Program-made: the position numbers and the translations under genes
Shown: one piece after another, positions 23,158-32,790 of the stretch
Position numbering within the stretch: position 1 is the first letter of the stretch
Layout of the letters: every line of letters begins with the position of its first letter
From: Chaetoceros tenuissimus
Taxonomy: Eukaryota > Bacillariophyta > Thalassiosirophyceae > Chaetocerotales > Chaetocerotaceae
DNA length: 64,000 nt
Direction of reading: 5' to 3'
Assembly (NCBI GenBank): GCA_021927905.1
Contig: BLLK01000032.1
Coordinates: 186,001 to 250,000, forward strand
Notes under the pieces: model-generated
What the model saw: only the letters and a program-made list of their open reading frames with translations
What the model was told of the DNA's origin: nothing
The model's database searches: none

Positions 23158-23685
23158 AGCAGCACGTCCGTTGTTCAACTCAATTCCTCTCTTGGAAAGC
23201 TTGGTCTCCTCATCAAAAGAGTCCCATCCGAAGTCAAGAGCTCCGTTACGGAAGTCTCCTGGGAACTCAGCCTCTCCAGTAACATCCTTCATAACGAAAA
23301 GCTCAAGGAATCCAACGAAAGCTACGATCTGAAGAAGTCCAGCTTGTGGGATAGCGTTTACTGCTGCCCATCCGTCTGGGATAGAGTCGAAGGAGGTTCC
23401 AGAGTAGTCAATGTCTCCTGGAAGGTGAACTCCAGCACGGGTGATGATGTTTCCAAGGAAAGCAAGCTGAGCAATACGTCCGTGCTTTACCTCAACATAA
23501 CGAAGGCGGTCGAAACGTTCTTGGTCAGCATCATCAAGAAGTCCAAGAGGATCGAAGAATCCAAGTGGTGGCTGTACTCCAAGCTCGGACTCGAAAGCGT
23601 TAAGAGCAGTGGAGGTTTGTGCAACCTTGGATGGTGCGAAAGCAGATGCAGCTGCGATAAGGGATGCGAAAATTGCGGTCTTCAT
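23086..23685 (-). CDS. Lhcf: Fucoxanthin-chlorophyll a/c light-harvesting protein (Lhcf type)
   Basis: Single exon, 199 residues. The N-terminus MKTAIFASLIAAASAFAPSK is a bipartite plastid signal with the ASAF motif whose Phe is needed for import across the complex plastid membranes of diatoms. The mature part has the three LHC helices. Helix 1 carries the chlorophyll-ligand motif VEVKHGRIAQLAFLGNI, helix 2 LLQIVAFVGFLELFVMKDV, and helix 3 GIELNNGRAAMMGILGLMVH. It binds chlorophyll a, chlorophyll c and fucoxanthin in the thylakoid and passes energy to the photosystems. Codon choice is strongly biased, which leaves a 208-residue open antisense frame (23065-23691) that is not a gene. Expression of the family is light-regulated. 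Confidence 0.96.
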
Positions 23686-24089
23686 GATTAGTTTTTGTTT
23701 TCTTGGAAATTATGAGCAAATGAATTCTTGCTTTATCTTTTTTCCTTTCCAATGCTCCTGAAAACAGCTGTCACATATCTTCAATTCGGAACGCAACGTG
23801 GCAAAACTTGAAGATACGACTTGAAGTGTATCTTTATCTAGGCCAATAAGGCCATTTGTTCCTTTATCTTGGCTAGGTCTAATTTTGGTTTGGCTAGGAA
23901 GGGGGCTAACTTCACACCCCAAAATTCAACTTGGACGCTTGGCCACTTTTGTTCAAAATGTGATGGATATATTATTTCGAACAGAACAACACGCAATAAA
24001 TATCGTTGTGCACACTACAATACTACAATAGAACAAAACTCAAAGAATTGAAATTTCCATTGAGCCATTCAACATAAGGGCAGTGAAAG
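23686..24089. promoter_or_regulatory. Divergent promoter region of the Lhcf gene and the J-protein gene
   Basis: About 400 bases between the two starts. Near 23843-23900 there is a GGCCAATAAGGCC palindrome-like block (GGCC-AATAA-GGCC), and GGCTAGG recurs at 23872 and 23892. These could be elements for the light-regulated gene, but that is inference. Confidence 0.45.
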
Positions 24090-26210
24090 ATGCTGGAGGT
24101 GCAACTATTTTCATTTATCCAAAGTAAAGCACGAATAAAATTCCTCTTCATCTCATTTTTACTCATACTAGGAAATATAGGCTATGTAACATCAACCAAT
24201 GATGTGAAGGATCAGCAATGGAAGGACTGGAACTATTATCAGCTTCTAGGATTACAACCTATAAACTATTATTCAAAAGATGGACAAAATTCGTTTCGTT
24301 TAAAGCCTAGACGACAAAGACAACAGGAGAGAGGAATCATTCAAACCAAAGATATCAAAAAGGCATATCGCAAAGAAGCTCAGAAATGGCATCCTGATAA
24401 AATACAGTCTAGAAAGAAGCAACAAGAAAATTCAACAAGTGCAGAAGTCAATGGTGTAGACTATAGGAATCTAAGTATTGAAGAATGCAATGAAAGATTT
24501 GCAAAAATTGCTGATGCATATTCTATTTTGACTGACGAGAAAAAGAGGAGGGAATATGATTTATTTCTTTTAGAAGCAGAAGAAGAAATGGAAAGAGAAC
24601 ACAAGAGAAATAGGTTCAATAACTCTTCCAAGAGAACGCAAAGTAGTTCGAATACCAATTCTAGGAGTTCTTCGAATGCTAATGCATCGACTAACTCAGC
24701 GAGCGATTTCTTCCGCAATACAAACCAATTTTTCTCAGATTTTTTCACGGATCCCATGGCAACCTTTGAGGACTTTTTCTTTGGTGAAAATGACGGAAGT
24801 GGAAGTTTTATGGAAGATCTATTTGGCTCTTTCTATAAGGACGGGTCTGATAACAGCAACAATAGAAACAGCTATCATGACCGTATGCCAGATCGGACGA
24901 GTGAAACAACGCAAGTGAGATATGACTCAACGTTGAGAACAGAAGTTTTGCGTGTCTTGCAAAGGGAAGAATTTGATGAACCAAAAGAAAGTCGGGTCTT
25001 TTTCCGAGTCATTGCACAAGAATTTGTAGAAGATCGCTATGGTTACAACGCCATTTCAGAACCTAAAATTGTCGATGAAGGGTATTTACCAATGCGAAAA
25101 CCACAGTCACAGTCCTCTAGACGGTCGTCGTCGAGAAATAAACGAAAGAGAGATCGCAGTAATAAACGACAGCCACTTTCTATTACATCACATCGGCTAG
25201 AAAAATATGAGTTCATGACTCCAAACACAATTCATCTTGTTGCCAAAAATGGACAATATTACGCAGGGCTTACTTCTGAGTGTGAACTTGTCATAATGCG
25301 AGACAATGGTCCTTTTGAAGAAGATATGGAGATATGGAGCTCCGATACTTATGTACCACCTCAACATCAAAATGGATGTGCATTGGCTATGTATAACGCA
25401 CAAATAGCTATTGTTATTGGGGACATCGAGAATCCAACTACTATTCTTTGGAGTAGTCCCAAACCTCCTCCAATTGTACCTGGAAGTCCCTTTGACGGAG
25501 AAGAAATAATTGACTATTATTGTTCGCTCGATGACGATGGAAGTCTCGCAGTATATCGAACTAGAGAGCAAACAGAGTTATCAATAACGAGACAGGATTT
25601 GATTGACGTCGCAAAGATGTGGTGGAATGACCTAGTGAAGGGAAAATCTCGTACTCCTCCAAAGACACAAGCTGCAGCAACTTGGAAATCTATCCAGAGA
25701 TGGGCACAACTTCACCTTCGAGGGAAACCTTCCATTGATAGACCTTTCAAAAACGCCAAAACGGGAAAGACTGAGAAACACGTTGATGAATGCGTGTACG
25801 CTACTGGAATGGCTGGTTGCAACACTGCAGGTCGCCATGCAATTCACATATCGAAGAATATCAAAAGATCTTTCGGCAAAGCCATGTCTCAAGTGGATGA
25901 AAAAGTGGAAGGTTTCATTGACTTCCTATATGACGGGGATACTGATGACATTGACATTCTGCAGAAACTGAATAGGTGCATAGATGAGGCAATTAGAAGG
26001 GGAAGTATATTTTTAGGTCGTTTTTCACGTAGGTTTGTAGAAAGGGCAATTGATGTTTGGTATGAGCTCAGATACAGATATTCGAAATGGGAGAAAATCA
26101 TACGATATGAAAGCGCAGACGTCATGTATCACCTGCGCTATAGAGCTAAGAAATTCCAAAAGATATTGAAAATTAAGTTTGAGCAAATGATGAATGACTG
26201 GGAAATGTAA
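24090..26210 (+). CDS. ER-type J-domain co-chaperone with bulb-lectin-like domain
   Basis: Single exon, 706 residues. A hydrophobic segment at 15-35 (IKFLFISFLLILGNIGYVTS) is a signal peptide or anchor. The J domain spans 47-156: YYQLLGLQPI, KKAYRKEAQKWHPDK with the HPD tripeptide at 101-103 that stimulates Hsp70 ATPase, and ERFAKIADAYSILTDEKKRR. It holds two inserts compared with a 70-residue J domain. A Ser/Asn-rich linker and an acidic Phe-rich stretch follow. Residues 375-495 look like a bulb-type mannose-binding lectin: three sheets each with a LVIMRDNG / LAMYNA / LAVY core, and IWSSDT and ILWSS edges. The C-terminal 190 residues are helical and basic. The likely role is recruiting luminal Hsp70 to glycoproteins, which is inference. 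Its last 145 bases are copied at 34352-34495. Confidence 0.85.
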   Translation: MLEVQLFSFIQSKARIKFLFISFLLILGNIGYVTSTNDVKDQQWKDWNYYQLLGLQPINYYSKDGQNSFRLKPRRQRQQERGIIQTKDIKKAYRKEAQKWHPDKIQSRKKQQENSTSAEVNGVDYRNLSIEECNERFAKIADAYSILTDEKKRREYDLFLLEAEEEMEREHKRNRFNNSSKRTQSSSNTNSRSSSNANASTNSASDFFRNTNQFFSDFFTDPMATFEDFFFGENDGSGSFMEDLFGSFYKDGSDNSNNRNSYHDRMPDRTSETTQVRYDSTLRTEVLRVLQREEFDEPKESRVFFRVIAQEFVEDRYGYNAISEPKIVDEGYLPMRKPQSQSSRRSSSRNKRKRDRSNKRQPLSITSHRLEKYEFMTPNTIHLVAKNGQYYAGLTSECELVIMRDNGPFEEDMEIWSSDTYVPPQHQNGCALAMYNAQIAIVIGDIENPTTILWSSPKPPPIVPGSPFDGEEIIDYYCSLDDDGSLAVYRTREQTELSITRQDLIDVAKMWWNDLVKGKSRTPPKTQAAATWKSIQRWAQLHLRGKPSIDRPFKNAKTGKTEKHVDECVYATGMAGCNTAGRHAIHISKNIKRSFGKAMSQVDEKVEGFIDFLYDGDTDDIDILQKLNRCIDEAIRRGSIFLGRFSRRFVERAIDVWYELRYRYSKWEKIIRYESADVMYHLRYRAKKFQKILKIKFEQMMNDWEM

Positions 26211-27017
26211 AATGTAAAGTAGTAGATAGGCTTATATTATTTCTCTATCTTCGTTCACTTGCAAAATTGTAGCAGAAGCTTGCCGCGAAATATTCTCAAA
26301 GCTTCTACCAGATTGCCAGACTGCTTTCAATTCATGATGAATTTCTTCCGATGATTTGTCTCCCGTATCGGGTACGTATTTCTTTGCAAATACAATAGAT
26401 ACAATCGTCAATACTGAGTACATTGAAAAAGGAACGTACAGTCCCTTATCTTGACCAGTTAGAAATGTCAAAGATACCAAAGATGCAGCAGCATATGAAA
26501 TGATGGTGCTTAACCCTAACGCTCTACCTCTGATACTGCTAGGAAATAACTCCGATACCATCAGCCAAACCAAAGGCCCGAAACTCAGTGAGTATCCACC
26601 AGCAACACCAAATACAGACAAAGTGGCGATTATCTTGCCAAACAATGACATTTGATTATCTCCCTCCAAGAAATACGCCAACGAGAGAGTACATAGTGAA
26701 ATAGCAATGATTGACATTCCTGTTAACAGTAAAGATCTTCTCCCCAAAACCTCCACCTTTTTTATGGCATAGCACACTGTCGCAAATTTTACTACTCCTA
26801 CAAATATTGTACTTATCAGGCGTCCGTCTTCCGAATCAAAACCTATTTGTGCAAAAATCTCTGGAGCAAAGTTTAATACATTGGGGTGCCCACAAAAGTG
26901 CTGCATGACTGAAAGGAATACAGCAATGATGATTTGTCGAAAATATTTTCTCATTGTGACACAGTTTAATTCTTCAGGATGTGGTGTCCCACGTTGCTGT
27001 GGTGAATTGATATTGAA
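26066..27017. repeat. Long direct repeat, left copy (952 bp)
   Basis: Matches 34352-35302 with eight base differences and one single-base indel that I could count by eye, so about 99% identity. It covers the last 145 bases of the J-protein gene, the 21-base gap, and the 3' half of the sugar-transporter gene. Identity starts at GCTCAGATACAG and stops after TGATATTGAA. The copies are direct and separated by 7.3 kb that contains the NRPS-like gene. Confidence 0.95.
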
Positions 27018-27041
27018 TATAGAACTATTAGTAGTGTTCAT
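26232..27041 (-). pseudogene. Truncated copy of the sugar transporter (C-terminal half)
   Basis: The frame encodes 269 residues. From SIFNINSPQQ onward it matches the C-terminal half of the intact transporter at 34517-36055 with essentially one substitution (a Val for Ala near the end). The first ten residues come from unrelated sequence beyond the repeat boundary at 27017. It lacks the N-terminal six-helix bundle and the sugar-porter motifs there, so it should not transport. It still has an ATG and an open frame, so a short product is possible. It is convergent with the J-protein gene, as is presumably the ancestral arrangement. Confidence 0.88.
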
Positions 27042-27125
27042 AAATGATTATTTGATAAAACACGAGAACCATAATTTTTTATAACATAAAATTTTTGATT
27101 TTGCAAGTTGTAAGCGAGTATGATT

Positions 27126-30100
27126 CTAAATTCCGTCAGCTTCTGCCTGTGCAATGGCTTTCTTTACAACATCACATATATCTCCAACTGTCTTTGCATC
27201 ACTTAATTGGCCTGCAGTCATGTTGAATTTCTTCGGCATTGCGTTTTTAATTCTATTTGCAAGTTGTGGTAATCCAACTGAGGAGAGGCCACATTGATCC
27301 AGGGTCCAATCCAGTTCAGGAGCAAATCCAGTCATATCTTCAATCGCAAAAACCAAAGCCTCCTCTACAGTTACCTCATCCTCGTCATTTCCAAGTAGAA
27401 GTTCCTTGATAAAACCAATGACTGCAGCCATGATTGGTTCTGCTGTGATATTCATTAATGTTGAAAATCCAACTGTGAGCATCACAACATAAAAATATTC
27501 ATACCATTCAACAGGGCAAGGACCAGGCGAAAACCAATACATTGTCTTACGATACTGCCACCAATCCCACCATAGCCCTGGGCGAGTAGCTGCATAGTAC
27601 CATTGACTAACTGGCTGGTGGAACAGGAAGCAATTATATGCATGTGGTGCGATTGATTCAGACAGAGTAGTTGATCTCAAAATAGAAGCAGTCACACCCT
27701 CTCCTGTAGCCAAGGCAAAGATCCACAGGGTTGTTATTGGTGCTACCAAGCGCCCACAAATGTTATCCCATAGGCGATTAACAATAGCTACGTCAGTGAA
27801 GTTGTCTGCTGTTCCTGGACGTAAATTCCAAGTCCTGGTTGCATCATAAGTGACATTTCCCTGGCAAATCTTTGACATTAAGATTAAGAGATTATAGATT
27901 AGACAAGACTTGCATCTCTTAAAAAGCATATCAGAAATGAAAGGTAAGGAACTTACAATGGCAATGCTCCATGCGAGCATGACAAGAGTACATGAATCTG
28001 CAATATATCCCATGATATAACTCTTCGAAGTTTCAGTAGGTCTGACAGCATCATATAAGAAGGCAGCACATGCACCTTTCTCATTTGGAAGAGTTATTTC
28101 AAGGGATCACCTGTAAGTCTATTATGTAGAAATCATTTGTAGAAAATTAAAAAGGCAACTTACCCATGACAAAATACAACATCCAAAATGGCGAAAATAA
28201 GTACCATCCAAGTCCAATCCAGTTACCAATCCTTCCGTCAGTGAATTTCTCAGTAGTGTTTTTGGAGCCATCTTCCTCGTAGTGACTGTATCCAGAGTAG
28301 TGTTCAAACAAAGTCCAAGTAAGTACAACGATAAACACGTTCAATCCTTGTAGAAGTATCATTAGTTTTGTCAAAAACTTTTTATTTCCACGCCAAGTTG
28401 TCATTTTGTTGTACATTACCGGGAATAGCATTAAACATTGATAATACATTGCAGAGAACCAAAAATAGTAACCTACCCACCAATTGAGTACCCACACAGG
28501 AGTGATAGCAATACCTAAAAGGTATACTGCTAAAGAAAGGAAGAGACTTGCCCAATAAGAGTTAGGGGTTGCTGGAGTTCCTTCACAAAACAATTCGCTA
28601 TATCCATTGACTTCTTCGCCATCTATGAATAGATCATCCGGTTGACTGTCCCAATGGAAGGTACTTCTGAATGTACTAGGGCGACAAGCAACAAAGAGAT
28701 TGATGAAAACAAACAAGAGTGCTACCAAGTACATTGGATACATAGCCATGAATCGCGCCATGAAATATTTAAATTTCTGTAGAAAAAGTATGTTGAGTAA
28801 TTAAATTGAAAGAAACGCAAAAACAGAAAGTATAACTTGCTTTCTCAATAATTGGGTTCATTGGGGCAACCAGGCTGAAGCCTCCAAGAGTGAAGAATAC
28901 ATGCACATGCCATGGCCAACCACGAAGATTGTTGAACGCACCCCATGATGAATTGCTACCAATATGCATAAACATTACGTAACATGCAAGTACAAATCGA
29001 AATCCTGAGATGACTGCCCAGTCAATAAATGTATTATTTTTTGGAGCAGATTTCTGCAAATCGTCCTCATCTCCATCTAGAATATCTTCAGAATCCTCCT
29101 CGAATCCAAGAACCTTTGAGAGACCAACGCGGATATATTTCTTACTCTTTGTTTTTGGCAATTCTTCGTCTGCAACAACCTTCCATTTTGTAGGCCATTT
29201 CATAGGTGAGACGTTTCTCATCTTCAGAAAATCTCGCATTTCTTTCAATACGACACTGTCTTCTACCCCAGAAGGTGCTGCAGACGAAAGAACAAGGGCG
29301 AGACCAACTTCCTCCCCATAGAGTTTCGATGGAACAGCAAAACACACAGCAACTACAATAGAATTTTATCATGATATTTTGAGTAGAATACACAGAGATA
29401 GTGACCGACTGATATGAAATCTTACCTTCAATCCATGGATGTGAAATGATTGGTTCTTCAATCTCAAATGGGGATACTTGCTCCCCACCTTTTTTGATCA
29501 ACTCTTTATTTCTACCTTTCAAAGTGAGATAGCCATCATTGTCAATTACACCAACATCGCCAGTGAGGAAGAATCTACCACGTTGAAAAGGGCTACCGGC
29601 ATCCAAAGGGAGTGTCAGCTCAAAATAAGTTTTGGCGTCAGCCTCCTTATTATTGAGATAATGATGGATGACATTTTCTCCGCAAATAGCTATTTCCCCT
29701 TCGCTTCCAAAAGGAACAGGACTTAAAGTTGCACTATTTACAATTGCTAGAGACGTAGCAACTGGAGCTCCCACACTTCCAGGTTTGTCAGAAATCATGT
29801 CCATTTTCCCTTGGAGTGGTTGAGAAATTGGCATTTGTTCGGACATTGAATAAGTTGGTATGATTGGAATATTTCCGTAGGTAGATGATAGTGCCAATGC
29901 ATCTGGGCCTAACAAAGCAGCAGCTCCAGATCTAATGAATCTGAGAGAATGTCCTGACTTCCACACACCATCTTCATTTACTCCGTACGACTTCATCTTC
30001 GCATCAGAGGCCATTGACTTAATGTAAGAGACAGTGGCATTATGAATAGTTGGAACTGAACTATACCAGGTTGGTTGAGGATTAGAGGTTGCTAGCGCAT

Positions 30101-32790
30101 CTACCATGTTCTCAGGGTTGTACGCCTCGTTATCACAACAAATTGCAGCTCCTGCGCAAATAGAGCATAGAATAGAGGCTGATATTCCACCAATGTGAAA
30201 CAATGGCATAATGCTGTAACAAACATCATTTTCAGTAAGTCCAATACTGCTTCCCAAAATATGCCCATTTTGAACGATTGCTCCATGTCTGCACACATGT
30301 TAGTTAAAAAATATATCTGTGAGAACCTCAATGAAGAAACAATTGTAACATACATTCAAGACTTGTTCTTACCTGATGGGGACACCTTTTGGTCTGGTAG
30401 TCACAAGATTAGTTAATAAAGAGAAAGACAAGTTTTCAACATATACTAGTATTACCTTTTAAACTCACCTAGAAGTAGTACCACTTGTACCAAGTAACAA
30501 AGCTACACCGTCAACAGGATTTTGTAGTGGTGTGCCACCTGGCACCCACGAGGAAGATAGTTCGCTACTCCCAGAGATGGTGTAGTCAAACATTCCTGGC
30601 TTCTCTTGAGCTTCTCTAATTATAGCACGATGAAGGGTAGCTCTCCCACTTGCAGCAATCTTTTTGAATGCAGCTTCAACTCCAGGATTTTCAATTCCGT
30701 CAAAAAGAATCAGATGCTTTGGTTGGAATTGTTCCAATAGATCCATTGCATCATGCTCAGTAGTAGATGGAGCTAGTGGAGCTGCAGTTGCTTGTGCCAT
30801 GATCGACAAAAAGGCAAGTGCAGGAACAGCACCACCACCTAGAGGAGAGCAATAGAATATGAGAAGATTCCCTACAACAACTCAATTATGTAATATTTTC
30901 TCAAAATATACTAACCTGGTGGTGCACCGTATGCAACAACCTCGCCATTTTCTCTCCTAATCGTCTCAAATCCCCTGCTCCTCCATCAATAAATTCCACA
31001 ACGAATCAGATGCTTTGGTTGGAATTGTTCCAATAGATCCATTGCATCATGCTCAGTAGTAGATGGAGCTAGTGGAGCTGCAGTTGCTTGTGCCATGATC
31101 GACAAAAAGGCAAGTGCAGGAACAGCACCACCACCTAGAGGAGAGCAATAGAATATGAGAAGATTCCCTACAACAACTCAATTATGTAATATTTTCTCAA
31201 AATATACTAACCTGGTGGTGCACCGTATGCAACAACCTCGCCATTTTCTCTCCTAATCGTCTCAAATCCCCTGCTCCTCCATCAATAAATTCCACAACAT
31301 CTCCATAAGTTGTAAAGTTTTCTAACGACGAATCTCGAGCATTGTAGAACAATGGTTTTGAAGAGTCTTTTGATCGCAAAACTTCCAGAATAGTTGGATT
31401 AGGAATCAAGTTGGAAAGTTCAACACCAACCACTTGATAAGGAGACATTACACCAATGCTTGTCACTTTTGATGCCTTCTTTAGCTTTGGTGGGTACATA
31501 GTTACAACATTTTTCCTCTCGTGTAAATTTTTGTGTAGAGCCTGCATTCTATCAAGGTTAGAGATGCCCTTTGGAATAAAGTGTCCACTGGGCATATATG
31601 CTACTTGCGCATCATAAAATAGTCTTGACATCTCCTCAGACATAGGTTTCAATGGATCAGAGACTCCTACTAAATGGAAGGATGAAATATCCAGACTATC
31701 ATGATCTTTGGGAAACTCTGGGATGATGTCCTGAATACCACCTGGGTCTTCAGCACAACAAGCAAGGATCATGTAATCACAAGGACTTTTGGATTGATCA
31801 GTGAAACAGTTGTTGCAATGGATGTCAGAGTACGAAACAAAATATATCAAACAAACTTTAAAAAAGTCTTCCACTTACGCTTCATAAAAAGATTCTGCGG
31901 ACAAATTAGACTGAAGTCTAGAAGAAGCCTTGAGGTTGAATGAAATCATCAAAGATGCTCGGACCTTCAATGACTTCTTGTTCTGAGCACGAGATATTGA
32001 CTGTTTCATAGAGCGACCTGTGCTACTTTCTGTTTGCAGAACTATGTTCCTGAATGATGAGTCACTATATGCTGCGGCAACAGCTGCTGCAATAGTTGCT
32101 CCCTGTGAAAACCCATAGATCATATCTATAGGTCCAATTGCTAAGATTTCCTTGTATACGTTCGAAATTGCTTCAATAAAGCTTGATTTGAATCTTCCAT
32201 CAGTCTTGTCATGATACCATGAGAAGAAGGGACCATTAAAGAATTCTGTAACAGTTGGATCTCCTTTTGGTTCTTCAATTAGGCCATTCAAATAGAAAAT
32301 ATCGTATTTGTCTTCAGTGATTCCTAGATTTTCTAGTTGCAATTTTGTAACTGCATTATTACTCTTCTTTCCGTGTAGAGCAAGAACTTTTGGTTTCAAT
32401 AGCTCATTTGATGGGATCAAACGATTTCTTTCGCTTCTATCCAATCCAGATGTTGCAAGTATACTTGCGAAACGATGACTAGCTACAGAGAGTCTTGACT
32501 GCTTCTTAGCAGATTTATGGAGAATACTCCTAGGCCTTAGCTGGGATGAACTCTTCAGTTTTGAAGAAGCCCGATCTTCTTGTACTAATCTCTCTTTATC
32601 ATCTCCTCCTAAGAAGTCCTCTCCTTGCGCGACCTCTCCTCCTAAGAAGTCCTCTCCTCCACCTTGCACCCTTTCGGAAAGTACGTACAATATGAGTTAC
32701 TAAGATGTTCTGGTCCAATATTCTCATCAGAGCTAGCTTTAAGAGAATACAAAGGTTCACTTACTCCTTGGGGTTTTCAAACTTAACCAT
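27126..32790 (-). CDS. NRPS-like megaprotein: FSH1 hydrolase - adenylation - acyltransferase-3 - carrier (with apparent lesions)
   Basis: Ten exons on the minus strand: 32790-32765, 32670-31879, 31785-31212, 30838-30469, 30393-30373, 30288-29426, 29352-28841, 28776-28164, 28110-27957, 27860-27126. Introns are GT-AG except the GC-AG intron 28840-28777. The expected product is about 1550 residues. An FSH1-type alpha/beta hydrolase (KVLALHGKKSNN, nucleophile GFSQGA, Asp in VSDPLKP, His in SGHFIPKG) comes first. An adenylation domain follows with LLGTSGTTSRPKGVPI, YSMSEQMP, FLTGDVGVIDNDGYL, GRNKELIKKGGEQVSP and LPKTKSKKY. Next is an OafA/YrhL-type acyltransferase-3 membrane domain (ISGFRFVLACYVMFMHIG), then a carrier domain (CGLSSVGLPQL, second Ser the likely phosphopantetheine site). 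A 296-bp tandem duplication spans the exon 3-4 intron. The frame needs one extra A near 31243 (exon 3) and one near 28098 (exon 9). It is either a recent pseudogene or has sequence errors. Confidence 0.8.
30707..31298. repeat. Perfect 296-bp tandem duplication inside the NRPS-like gene
   Basis: Copies 30707-31002 and 31003-31298 look identical base for base. The unit runs from the middle of exon 4, across the exon 3-4 intron, to the 3' part of exon 3, so each copy carries one acceptor and one donor. Splicing the outer donor (31211) to the inner acceptor (30839) would remove the extra copy. Using the inner pair instead adds a 219-nt exon (31134-30916) with an in-frame TGA at the junction. Confidence 0.93.

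Noticed and set aside
23065-23691. Open plus-strand frame of 208 residues opposite the Lhcf gene
   Set aside because: It is the exact antisense of a strongly codon-biased gene; its protein is a Lys/Ser-rich mix with no fold, whereas the minus strand gives a textbook antenna protein.
31003-31874. The run EKMARLLHTVHHQ at the end of exon 3 as real protein
   Set aside because: In this frame the next exon stops quickly and the adenylation sequence is lost; the other frame gives VVAYGAPPGGGAV and joins smoothly, so the first frame is a shift product.
27126-32790. Recent bacterial origin of the NRPS-like gene
   Set aside because: Nine diatom-like introns, a microexon and local base composition argue for long residence in a eukaryotic genome; only the surrounding rearrangement looks recent.
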